NCBI RefSeq assembly: GCF_901482695.1
Contig: NZ_LR590484.1
Span: 4,154,001-4,218,000 of the forward strand
Reading direction: 5' to 3'
Source of the DNA: Sphingobacterium thalpophilum
GTDB lineage: Bacteria; Bacteroidota; Bacteroidia; Sphingobacteriales; Sphingobacteriaceae
Length of the DNA: 64,000 nt
The notes under the pieces are model-generated. The model was not told where the DNA came from. It saw only the letters and a list, made by a program, of their open reading frames with translations, and ran no database searches. Numbering within the stretch: position 1 is the first letter of the stretch; each line of letters starts with the position of its first letter. Below, piece by piece: positions 1 to 8,516 of the stretch. Made by a program: the position numbers and the translations under genes.

Positions 1-2016
1 ATTTACCAAGGTTCCGAACTTTGGGATTATAGTTTTGTCGACCCCGATAATCGGCGGCCGGTCGATTATCCGTTGCGGAAGCAGCTAATATCTGATATCG
101 CTGCAATACAAGAAGAAGATCTGGTTGCTACACTGTGGCGTGAACGGCATGATGGGAAGATCAAGCTTTGGCTGATCCGCGAACTGATCCGGATACGTAA
201 GACAAATCCAGCGCTAATTGGCAGCGGCAGTTATATTAAACTTAAGGTATCCGGCCGTTACCGGAAGCATATTTTAGCTTTTGCACGTCGATCTGATGAC
301 AACTGGCTGGTCGTAGTAGTACCTCTACATCTAGGGGCACTCGCAAAAGCTGTCAAGTTTGTTACCGGAAGTTTTGACTGGGCGGATACGCGGGTTTGCC
401 TCCCAACTATGCATAAAGTGAACTGGCAGCAAGTCGTTTCTGAAAACAGTGGTGAAGGCAACGAAATCCTGATGAACGACATTTTTAATCAGCTACCGTT
501 GGCAATTTTGACCTTTAAAGATAAGCCGCAAAACAGGAGCGCCGGAATATTGCTGCACATCAGTTCGCTTCCGTCTCCCTTTGGCATAGGAGATATGGGC
601 AAACAGGCCCGTCGTTTTGTGGACAAGCTACAGGCAAGCGGGCAGACCTGGTGGCAGGTGCTTCCACTTGGTCCCACTGATCCCGCGCAAAATCATTCTC
701 CTTACAGCACCTTTAGCACCAGATCTGGCAATCCATTATTTATAGACCTGAAGCCCTTGATAAAATTAGGACTGCTCGACAAAGCTGATCTCACCGAGGT
801 TAAAGTTAACCCTTCACTACCGGTTGACTTTGACAGCGTCCATGCGGGGAAACTCGCACTGCTGTCAAGGGCCTATGAGCGTGCTTCGAGAGAAGCTACA
901 ACAGCTTTCCATGATTTTTGTCTGCAGGAATCTGTTTGGCTCAACGATTACGCGCTCTTCATGGTTTTGAAAGAAAAACATGGATATAAACCTTGGTATA
1001 CCTGGCCAGAAAAGTATCGGAAACGTGATCAATCAGCACTTGATCAATTTGAGAAAGCCCATGATTATTATATTTCAAGAGAGAAATGGATGCAGTTCAT
1101 CTTCTTTAGCCAATGGGAAAGCTTACATCAGTATTGTAAAGACCGGGGGGTACGACTACTGGGCGACATACCATTTTATGCTAGCTATGATTCTGCTGAT
1201 GTATGGGCCAACCCGTTATATTTTTCAATCGCTGATGATAGCAAGGCGACGATGGCCGCAGGGGTTCCACCCGATTATTTTAACGAGCTTGGGCAGTTGT
1301 GGGGCATGCCTGTCTATAATTGGCAGACGCTTAAAAAAGATGGTTATAGCTGGTGGATCGATCGTCTGGTCCATAGCTGCAAACTTTATGATCGGGTGCG
1401 TTTGGACCACTTTAGGGCTTTTTCGGCCTTTTGGGAAGTTCCCGTTACCGCCCTTTCGGCTAAAGAGGGGCATTGGTCTCGGGGCCCTGGCGCTATTTTT
1501 TTTAATAAGGTCAAACAGGCGATGGGCAGTATGCCCTTCGTAGCTGAAGACCTTGGGGATGTAGATGCACGGGTCTTTCAGTTACGCGACCAATTTGGTT
1601 TTCCCGGGATGAAAGTACTTCAGTTTGCTTTTGGCGAAGATTTCGCCTGTTCACCTCATATTCCACATCATTATCAACAGAATTTTGTTGCCTATTCGGG
1701 TACCCATGACAACAATACGACTTTGTCCTGGTATAATCAGGATCTGGATCAAACCGCTAAGGGTCGGATCAGCAAGTATATGGGACGATCGATCGATAGC
1801 AGATCGATAAACCAATCTTTTCTGCATATGTTGTACGCCTCCGTAGCTGATACGGTTATTGTCCCTATGCAGGATCTGTTAGATCTGGATGGATCCTGCC
1901 GGATGAATAGACCTGCGAGCACAACAGGCAATTGGATTTGGCGAATGCAGAAGGATGCTTTTAATATAGCTATCCAAAAACAATTACTTCAACTCACCAT
2001 ACTATTCAATCGATAA
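1..2016 (+). CDS. treY/malQ: Maltooligosyltrehalose synthase (C-terminal part) fused to 4-alpha-glucanotransferase; 5' end outside window
   Basis: The frame is open from base 1, so the gene begins before the window. The first codons read YQGSELWDYSFVDPDNRRP, the conserved C-terminal signature of TreY (GH13), which isomerises the reducing end of maltodextrin to a trehalose linkage. TreY sequence runs to about codon 175 (ending LPLAILTF). It continues without a stop into a complete GH77 amylomaltase (MalQ) from about codon 180 (GILLHISSLPSPFG). The MalQ part carries the nucleophile Asp in VRLDHFRAF, the acid/base Glu in VAEDLGD and the third acid in GTHDNN, and ends with the usual MQDLL...RMNRP...GNW block. 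It would disproportionate maltodextrins in the cytoplasm. Downstream glgX starts 6 bases after the stop, in an operon with treZ. The fusion is read directly from one continuous frame; I see no frameshift. Confidence 0.93.
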   Translation: MYQGSELWDYSFVDPDNRRPVDYPLRKQLISDIAAIQEEDLVATLWRERHDGKIKLWLIRELIRIRKTNPALIGSGSYIKLKVSGRYRKHILAFARRSDDNWLVVVVPLHLGALAKAVKFVTGSFDWADTRVCLPTMHKVNWQQVVSENSGEGNEILMNDIFNQLPLAILTFKDKPQNRSAGILLHISSLPSPFGIGDMGKQARRFVDKLQASGQTWWQVLPLGPTDPAQNHSPYSTFSTRSGNPLFIDLKPLIKLGLLDKADLTEVKVNPSLPVDFDSVHAGKLALLSRAYERASREATTAFHDFCLQESVWLNDYALFMVLKEKHGYKPWYTWPEKYRKRDQSALDQFEKAHDYYISREKWMQFIFFSQWESLHQYCKDRGVRLLGDIPFYASYDSADVWANPLYFSIADDSKATMAAGVPPDYFNELGQLWGMPVYNWQTLKKDGYSWWIDRLVHSCKLYDRVRLDHFRAFSAFWEVPVTALSAKEGHWSRGPGAIFFNKVKQAMGSMPFVAEDLGDVDARVFQLRDQFGFPGMKVLQFAFGEDFACSPHIPHHYQQNFVAYSGTHDNNTTLSWYNQDLDQTAKGRISKYMGRSIDSRSINQSFLHMLYASVADTVIVPMQDLLDLDGSCRMNRPASTTGNWIWRMQKDAFNIAIQKQLLQLTILFNR

Positions 2017-2022
2017 AATACC

Positions 2023-4140
2023 ATGGAAATTCAAGTTTTTACCGGTAGTCCTTACCCACTTGGTGCTACCTTTGATGGCAAAGGCGTTAATTTTGCACTT
2101 TTTTCTGAACACGCAGAGGGCGTGGAGCTTTGTCTCTATGATGACGGCGAGGATTCTGAAGAGGTCGCCAGATATAAATTGACCGAGAAGACGCACCAAG
2201 TATGGCATATCTACCTTACTGGGGTCAGACCCGGCCAACGGTATGGATACCGCGTTCACGGTCCCTATGAACCAGCTCAGGGACATCGGTTTAATCCCCA
2301 TAAGTTGTTGATTGACCCCTATGCCAAAGCCATTTCCGGTACAATAAATTGGAATGACGCACTCTTCGGGTATCACATTGGTGACGCTGAGGCAGATTTG
2401 AGTTTTGACACAAGGGATAGTTCACCCTATATTCCAAAGGGAGTCGTTGTCGACAGTGGCTTTGATTGGGGTGAAGATCGGCCGTTGCGTATACCGATGC
2501 ACAAAAGTATTATTTATGAAACACACGTAAAAGGATTTACGGCTCTGCATCCTGATATACCCGAGGAAATCAGGGGAACCTACGCCGCAATGGCACATCC
2601 CGTGGCAATCGCCTACCTCAAAGATTTGGGCATTACCGCTGTTGAGCTGTTACCAGTACATCATTTTTTAACAGATCGGCACTTACAAGATAGAGGCCTC
2701 AGCAACTACTGGGGCTACAATAGTATTGGTTTTTTCGCTCCAGATGTCCGTTATTCATCGGCAGGTACACACGGCGAGCAAGTGGTAGAATTTAAAAATA
2801 TGGTGAAGTCCTTTCATCAGGCGGGGATTGAGGTGATTTTAGATGTTGTCTATAATCATACTGGTGAAGGCAACGAAATGGGGCCCACGCTTTCCTTTAG
2901 AGGTATTGACAATGCATCTTACTATCGTCTGGCAGAAGATCCCCGGTATTATATGGATTTTACAGGCACCGGAAATACCCTAAATGCGCGACAGCCAAAT
3001 GTTCTGCGAATGATCATGGACAGTCTGCGTTACTGGATTCAGGAAATGCATGTAGACGGCTTCCGTTTTGATCTGGCTTCTGCCTTGGCTCGCGAACTGC
3101 ATGATGTGGATAAATTGAGTTCCTTCTTCGACGTCATTCATCAGGATCCTGTCATCTCTCAGGTAAAATTGATTGCTGAACCTTGGGATATTGGCGAGGG
3201 CGGCTACCAAGTGGGCGAATTTCCGGCGGGTTGGGCAGAGTGGAACGGAAAATACCGTGATTGTATCCGTGACTATTGGATTGGAGCAGATAGCATGATT
3301 GGTGAGTTTGCCAACCGCCTCACTGGCTCGTCAGACCTCTATAAGGGTGACAACCGCACCCCTTCTGCCAGCGTTAATTTTGTGACCGCCCACGATGGCT
3401 TCACCTTGCATGACCTCGTTTCCTATAATGAAAAGCATAATGAAGCCAATGGAGAGGATAATCAAGATGGTGACGATCATAATCGTTCGTGGAATTGCGG
3501 AGCCGAAGGTCCCACGGACGATTCCGGAATCAATCAGTTGAGAGCAAAGCAAAAACGGAATCTGCTGACAACGTTGTTTCTTTCTCAAGGAGTACCTATG
3601 CTAGTAGCAGGAGATGAATGGGGGCGCACCCAACAAGGAAACAACAATGCGTACTGTCAAGATAATGAAATTTCATGGCTCGATTGGGCGCGTAAAGATG
3701 AATCCTTGCTGAATTTCACCAAACAATTGATCGCATTTCGGCGCGAACATCCGATTTTTTGCCGACGAAAGTGGTTTCAGGGAATTCCTATCCGAGGTAC
3801 GGGTGTTGAAGATATTGTCTGGTTTTTGCCAGATGCCTCCGAAATGGACGACCAGCATTGGGAGGATGATCTGGCGCGTTCACTTGCGTTATTTTTGAAT
3901 GGGCAAGGGATCCGGTCGGTAGATCAGGACGGTACCAAAGTGACTGATAAAAACTTTTATCTACTTTTTAATGCCTATTGGGAAGAAGTTGAATATATAC
4001 TTCCTGACGAGCGATATAGCGCCGGCTGGACGAAAGTACTGGACACCAATTTCGACCAAATAGGTGAGCTTGCATCACATGCGCCCGGAGATCCGATTAT
4101 GGTGCCACCACGTTCGGTCCTTGTATTTATGTCTATTTAA
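2023..4140 (+). CDS. glgX: Glycogen debranching enzyme GlgX (isoamylase type)
   Basis: This is a 705-residue GH13 enzyme that hydrolyses alpha-1,6 branches of glycogen or limit dextrin in the cytoplasm. The N-terminal CBM48-like domain (GSPYPLGATFDGKGVNFALF) precedes the (beta/alpha)8 barrel. Visible catalytic blocks are DVVYNHT, the nucleophile Asp in VDGFRFDLAS, the Glu in LIAEPWDIG and the Asp in TAHDGFTLHD. Length is normal for GlgX/TreX. It lies between the TreY-MalQ fusion and treZ. The TreX-TreY-TreZ set is the known route that converts glycogen to trehalose, so this copy probably serves that pathway as the TreX component. Confidence 0.95.
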   Translation: MEIQVFTGSPYPLGATFDGKGVNFALFSEHAEGVELCLYDDGEDSEEVARYKLTEKTHQVWHIYLTGVRPGQRYGYRVHGPYEPAQGHRFNPHKLLIDPYAKAISGTINWNDALFGYHIGDAEADLSFDTRDSSPYIPKGVVVDSGFDWGEDRPLRIPMHKSIIYETHVKGFTALHPDIPEEIRGTYAAMAHPVAIAYLKDLGITAVELLPVHHFLTDRHLQDRGLSNYWGYNSIGFFAPDVRYSSAGTHGEQVVEFKNMVKSFHQAGIEVILDVVYNHTGEGNEMGPTLSFRGIDNASYYRLAEDPRYYMDFTGTGNTLNARQPNVLRMIMDSLRYWIQEMHVDGFRFDLASALARELHDVDKLSSFFDVIHQDPVISQVKLIAEPWDIGEGGYQVGEFPAGWAEWNGKYRDCIRDYWIGADSMIGEFANRLTGSSDLYKGDNRTPSASVNFVTAHDGFTLHDLVSYNEKHNEANGEDNQDGDDHNRSWNCGAEGPTDDSGINQLRAKQKRNLLTTLFLSQGVPMLVAGDEWGRTQQGNNNAYCQDNEISWLDWARKDESLLNFTKQLIAFRREHPIFCRRKWFQGIPIRGTGVEDIVWFLPDASEMDDQHWEDDLARSLALFLNGQGIRSVDQDGTKVTDKNFYLLFNAYWEEVEYILPDERYSAGWTKVLDTNFDQIGELASHAPGDPIMVPPRSVLVFMSI

Positions 4141-4162
4141 AATTCATCAAGTATTATCAGAT

Positions 4163-5995
4163 ATGCAAAAAACGGGAATAGAAAAAATCGGAGCCAGCTG
4201 CAGTGCGACGGGCGGGCAGGTGCGGGTGTGGGCACCTTTTGCAACTTCTGTAAGCTGCGTGTTGGGTTCACAGCTTACGATACCGCTTCAGAAAGAGGAA
4301 TATGGTTATTGGTATGCTGAGAGCCAAGATCTTAGACAAGGTTGTTTATACCGAATCAATATTGACGGACAAGAATACCCTGATCCAGCATCGCTTTCGC
4401 AACCCGAGGGCGTACACGGTCCTTCCGAAATAATTGACTTGAGCTTTCCGTGGACGGATCGAGATTACCAGCCATCACGACAGTCGGACTTTATTATTTA
4501 TGAGCTCCATGTCGGTACTTTTACAGAAAAGCATGATTTTGCCGGAGCGATGGAAAGACTTCCGCATCTCAAAGATTTGGGCATTACTGCGATAGAGATT
4601 ATGCCGATAGCACAATTTTCTGGCGACAGAAACTGGGGTTATGATGGCGTCTTTCCTTTTGCTGTGCATAATAGTTATGGGGGGGCTGTAGGATTACAAC
4701 GTTTTGTTGACGCCTGTCATCAGCTCGATATAGCCGTGATTTTGGATGTCGTTTATAACCATCTGGGACCTGAAGGAAATTATTTCCCGGAGTTTGGGCC
4801 TTACTTTACAGACAAATATCATACCCCTTGGGGTCAAGCGATCAATTATGATGATCGCTTAAATCATGGCATCCGCGATATGGTGCTTGCTAATGTTCGT
4901 ATGTGGTTTGAAGATTTTCATATTGATGCCTTACGTATGGATGCGGTTCATGCGATAAAGGACTTCAGTCCAGTACATATTTTGCAAGCTATCCGACAAC
5001 AGACCGATGAAATTATTGCAGCCACGGGTAAGCCGCGTTATCTATTTGTGGAATGCGATCTGAATGACCGCCGTTTTCTTGAGCCACTGGTGAAGAACGG
5101 ATTTGCGATGGATGCGCAATGGCTTGATGAGTTTCATCACGCGCTACGTGTGGCGGTAGGTGAGGAGAGAAGGGGATATTATGAAGAGTTTGATGGGATC
5201 GGTCACCTAGCCAAAGCCTATGAAACTGCTTATGTTTACGATGGCTGTTATTCTACCCATCGACAGAAATTCTTTGGTAGTAAGGCCGACGGCCTCCCCG
5301 GAAAGCAGTTTATTGTTTTCAGCCAGAATCATGATCAGGTGGGCAACCGGATGCTGGGTGAAAGAAGTACTGTGCTTTATAAAGATCCCATTCCAAAGCT
5401 GTTGGCGCTGGCTGTGTTTGTATCTCCGTTTATTCCCTTAATTTTTATGGGTGAAGAGTGGGGAACAAAAAAACCGTTCCAATATTTTGTCAGTCATTGC
5501 AGTGCGGAGCTTGTGAAGGCCGTACGGGAAGGCCGGAGGAAGGAGTTTGCGGAGTTCCATACCGGGAATGAAGTGCCGGATCCACAGAACCAAGCGACTT
5601 TTGAGGGCTCAGTATTAGATTGGAAAGAGCCCGATAGCGGCAAACATCGTTCGTATTTGGCTTACTATCGCGCATTGATTAATTTCCGAAAAACTAACCC
5701 CGTATTTAAGAATATACAGCGTGAAGAGATGCAGGCGAGTTATGTGCATGAGCAAAGTCTGCTGATGCTCCGTATCGAAAAGGAAGGCGTACGCCTACTT
5801 GTTGTGATGAATTTTTCGGATAGAGACCAGCAGATTTCTGTTTCAGATATGCCGCAATGGCAACGTATTTTTGATACGGACCAAGGGGCGGACATCAATG
5901 GCGAAAGCCAATTCAAGCAATTTGAGGATACGATAGCGGCATGGTCTGGTGTCGTTTTCCAAGCTGGGGTGCACGCCTTTGGTGTCGACAGGTGA
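4163..5995 (+). CDS. treZ: Malto-oligosyltrehalose trehalohydrolase
   Basis: The protein has 610 residues from the ATG at 4163. An upstream in-frame start at 4064 would overlap glgX and adds no conserved sequence, so I reject it. TreZ releases trehalose from maltooligosyltrehalose made by TreY. An N-terminal CBM48-like domain (GGQVRVWAPFA) is followed by a GH13 barrel with DVVYNHLGPEGNY, nucleophile Asp in DALRMDAVHA, acid/base Glu in LFVECDLND and transition-state Asp in SQNHDQVGNR. It begins 22 bases after glgX stops and is the last gene of the operon. It converges on the NUDIX gene. Confidence 0.95.
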   Translation: MQKTGIEKIGASCSATGGQVRVWAPFATSVSCVLGSQLTIPLQKEEYGYWYAESQDLRQGCLYRINIDGQEYPDPASLSQPEGVHGPSEIIDLSFPWTDRDYQPSRQSDFIIYELHVGTFTEKHDFAGAMERLPHLKDLGITAIEIMPIAQFSGDRNWGYDGVFPFAVHNSYGGAVGLQRFVDACHQLDIAVILDVVYNHLGPEGNYFPEFGPYFTDKYHTPWGQAINYDDRLNHGIRDMVLANVRMWFEDFHIDALRMDAVHAIKDFSPVHILQAIRQQTDEIIAATGKPRYLFVECDLNDRRFLEPLVKNGFAMDAQWLDEFHHALRVAVGEERRGYYEEFDGIGHLAKAYETAYVYDGCYSTHRQKFFGSKADGLPGKQFIVFSQNHDQVGNRMLGERSTVLYKDPIPKLLALAVFVSPFIPLIFMGEEWGTKKPFQYFVSHCSAELVKAVREGRRKEFAEFHTGNEVPDPQNQATFEGSVLDWKEPDSGKHRSYLAYYRALINFRKTNPVFKNIQREEMQASYVHEQSLLMLRIEKEGVRLLVVMNFSDRDQQISVSDMPQWQRIFDTDQGADINGESQFKQFEDTIAAWSGVVFQAGVHAFGVDR

Positions 5996-6033
5996 TCAAC
6001 CAGCCGAGAAATAAATAATTGATTTAATAAAAA

Positions 6034-6438
6034 TCAATCGATCAGATTCATACTCTTCAGTTTATCCAATATCAGGTGATCCACGGCGGAGGTTCTGTTT
6101 TTATCCTTATAGGTTATCCACTCAAAAGACTCTATTTCATTGGCCGTTTCCAATATGCCTGTAAAATCCGCTAAATAACACAGCATTTGGACCGTCACAC
6201 CGATTTCATGCCCATCTGCTGGTGCTTCAAAAAAACCGAAGAATTTCACGGTGCTTTCCACGATATCGACATTCAGTTCTTCTGTTATTTCTCTTTTTAG
6301 GCACTCGAGGTCTGATTCGTTATTCTCTCGTTTTCCTCCGGGAAAGTACAGCTTATTCTTCGACTTGGAGCGCGTGCTCAATACTTTTTTGTTGGCAATA
6401 TGGATAAGGGCGACCTTGTCGATAATTCTGTTTTCCAT
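6034..6438 (-). CDS. NUDIX hydrolase
   Basis: A 134-residue single-domain NUDIX protein. The Nudix box is visible as GGKRENNE followed seven residues later by REITEEL; the usual Gly after EEx is Asn here. Such enzymes hydrolyse nucleoside diphosphate-X compounds using Mg2+ bound by the box glutamates. Flanking sequence (FPGGKRE, FGFFEAPADG) resembles the MutT/NTP pyrophosphohydrolase type, but the substrate cannot be told from sequence. It stands alone, convergent with treZ, with 38 bases between the stops. Confidence 0.88.
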   Translation of the reverse strand: MENRIIDKVALIHIANKKVLSTRSKSKNKLYFPGGKRENNESDLECLKREITEELNVDIVESTVKFFGFFEAPADGHEIGVTVQMLCYLADFTGILETANEIESFEWITYKDKNRTSAVDHLILDKLKSMNLID

Positions 6439-6691
6439 AATTTATTTCAGTGACTTCATTCCGAATTGTTGCGAATATGTAAATATAAACAAAATTTGGA
6501 AGAAGAGCTTAGCAGAAAAAGCTGCTTCAACAATAACAATAGAGATGTACATCAGTGATAGTAGGTAACGTTAAAAAAGATCTTGCAGATGGTGCGGATG
6601 TGTCGTGATAGGATCTTCCATTAAGATTTTATATATTGCATTCATCAATTTTAAACCAAGTTAATATCGTAACAATTATAAATCGTCTGTT

Positions 6692-7243
6692 ATGAGCAAA
6701 ACTAGTCTTGAAGAACTTTTTCTTTTGGTAAAGAACTCGAACGAGGAAGCGTTTGACGAACTTTACCATCGGACGTGGCAGAAATTGTACGAAATAGCTT
6801 TCCGTCGGCTGCGGGACGCAGATACTGCAAAAGAAATTATTCAGGATCTTTATATAGAATTATGGGAAAAACGCGAGCGAAAAGTAATTCTGGACGTAGA
6901 CCACTACCTCTGCCAGGCCGTTCGTTTTAAAGTGATTGATCGATTTCGGAAAGAAAAGAAATACGTTGATGAACTGGAGCTCCTCGTTGAGGAGATCAGT
7001 GACGGGTCGACCGCTGATGACCGATATATACAGTCAGAACTTCAATTAATGGTAAATACATGGCTTTCGCGCATGCCTCAAAAACGTCGGGCGATTTTCT
7101 TGCTGCGTTACAATGAAGACAAGACCGTAAAAGAGATTGCAGATCTACTTGGAATATCTACCAAGACAGTACAAAATCAGCTACTCAATACCACAAATAC
7201 GCTCAAACACCTCATCCAAAAGATCCTTTTTATTTTTTTTTAA
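6692..7243 (+). CDS. RNA polymerase sigma-70 factor, ECF family (Bacteroidota FecI-like)
   Basis: A 183-residue ECF sigma factor with region 2 (EAFDELYHRTWQKLYEIAFRRL, DTAKEIIQDLYIELWEKRE) and region 4 (MPQKRRAIFLLRYNEDKTVKEIADLLGISTKTVQNQL). In this phylum such sigma factors sit beside a FecR anti-sigma factor and a SusC-like receptor, and are released when the receptor binds its ligand. Exactly that order follows here. It likely drives transcription of the SusC/SusD pair at 8517-13759. The gene ends in a T-rich stretch (about 7227-7251) with no clear hairpin. Confidence 0.93.
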   Translation: MSKTSLEELFLLVKNSNEEAFDELYHRTWQKLYEIAFRRLRDADTAKEIIQDLYIELWEKRERKVILDVDHYLCQAVRFKVIDRFRKEKKYVDELELLVEEISDGSTADDRYIQSELQLMVNTWLSRMPQKRRAIFLLRYNEDKTVKEIADLLGISTKTVQNQLLNTTNTLKHLIQKILFIFF

Positions 7244-7310
7244 TTTTTTTTTGGGAATTCCCGCTAGTACGAACGACATATAAAAAAGGAAGCAGTATAA
7301 ACCAATTTAT

Positions 7311-8438
7311 ATGTCTGAAAGGAAACCTTATGTCCGTGCAATTTTAAAAGATCTTCTCGATAGATATCTCTCGGGCAGGACGACAACTAGAGAACAAAAA
7401 TTTGTAGAGCGTCTATATGATGCAATGGACAGGAAAGGTGAAGATCCTGTTGATATAGACCGTATCGGACAGGAAATTAGAACGGCAGTCCATCAAGGCA
7501 CCAGAAAAAGAGGAGTACACCGGTATCGCCCTCAGATATGGTATGCTGCAGCAAGTATCCTTATTATCTTAGGAATTTTTATTTTTTATCGAAATCAGCA
7601 TACCACAATTAGCCCTATGAAAATTGCCGTTAGCAGCAACCGCAATCCATCATTGCTAATAGGCAATAAACAACGGTTTGATCTTCTGGATACGCTTCCC
7701 AGAGGCGTACGTTATACAACAATCAACGATGAAAAAGTACTTGCCCTCGACTTACTCGCGGATATGGAGAGCGATGGAAAACTACGCATAGAAAATCCGT
7801 CACGTAGTGTTTTCTCCGTATTGTTGAACGACAGTACGCAGGTATGGCTCAATTATTTGGCTGCCATAGAGATTGATCGAGATTTTAACAAGAATAACCG
7901 TTCTGTAGACGTCCATGGTGAGGTGTTTTTTGATGTGTATAAGCAATATTCGGCGGGTAAAAAGGTGCCATTCGTGGTACGTTCAACGCTGCAGACCATT
8001 GAAGTACTAGGAACCAAATTCAATGTGAACGCATCTGGTCATAATGAAGAAAATGTGGTACTGACGGAAGGAAGCATCCGTCTTAAACATAACCTGTTTG
8101 AAACACAGGTGATTATTAAACCGGGGCAACAGGCCTTTATCGATAGGAGCAAATCGAAGATCCTATTGGTACAGTCCAACAACATTGAAAAGGCCAGTGC
8201 TTGGCGAAAAGGCCTATTTTATTTTGAAAATGAAAAGCTATCAGATGTGGCGCTTGAGTTCGAACAGTGGTACGGGATCAACGTCATTGTTGATCCGGCA
8301 ATTTCCAACTTTCCCATAACAGGTATGATCAGTAGATATGAAAACATCAGCGATGTTCTGGATATCATTCAACAGACCAATAATATAAACTATTTAGAAA
8401 AGAAAGGAAAAATATATGTAACACGAACAAATCCATAA
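7311..8438 (+). CDS. FecR-family anti-sigma factor
   Basis: A 375-residue inner-membrane regulator. A short cytoplasmic N-terminal part that would hold the sigma factor is followed by one membrane segment near residues 78-96 (YAAASILIILGIFIFY). A periplasmic FecR domain (LNDSTQVWLNYLAAIEI, VRSTLQTIEVLGTKFNV) and a C-terminal secretin/STN-like segment (FYFENEKLSDVALEFEQWYGINV) follow. It begins 67 bases after the sigma gene. By family knowledge it would contact the STN domain of the receptor encoded next. A hairpin separates it from the receptor gene. Confidence 0.92.
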   Translation: MSERKPYVRAILKDLLDRYLSGRTTTREQKFVERLYDAMDRKGEDPVDIDRIGQEIRTAVHQGTRKRGVHRYRPQIWYAAASILIILGIFIFYRNQHTTISPMKIAVSSNRNPSLLIGNKQRFDLLDTLPRGVRYTTINDEKVLALDLLADMESDGKLRIENPSRSVFSVLLNDSTQVWLNYLAAIEIDRDFNKNNRSVDVHGEVFFDVYKQYSAGKKVPFVVRSTLQTIEVLGTKFNVNASGHNEENVVLTEGSIRLKHNLFETQVIIKPGQQAFIDRSKSKILLVQSNNIEKASAWRKGLFYFENEKLSDVALEFEQWYGINVIVDPAISNFPITGMISRYENISDVLDIIQQTNNINYLEKKGKIYVTRTNP

Positions 8439-8442
8439 AAAA

Positions 8443-8468
8443 ATTAGGAATGCTGCTACATTCCTAAT
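8443..8468 (+). promoter_or_regulatory. Hairpin between fecR and susC
   Basis: A perfect 10-bp inverted repeat (ATTAGGAATG / CATTCCTAAT) with a 6-base loop lies right after the FecR stop and 48 bases before the SusC start. No U-run follows it, so it is not a typical intrinsic terminator. It may set the expression ratio between regulator and receptor, or protect the receptor mRNA 5' end. A similar hairpin at 62837-62864 holds the same relative position in the second ECF/FecR locus. Confidence 0.55.
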
Positions 8469-8516
8469 CACGCCTAATGGCATTTTGGTAATGATCAAAT
8501 ATTAATCAATTTTCAA

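Noticed and set aside
6018..6038. AT-rich inverted repeat ATTGATTT/AAATCAAT between treZ and the NUDIX gene
   Set aside because: The stem has almost no GC and overlaps the NUDIX stop codon; too weak to call a terminator.
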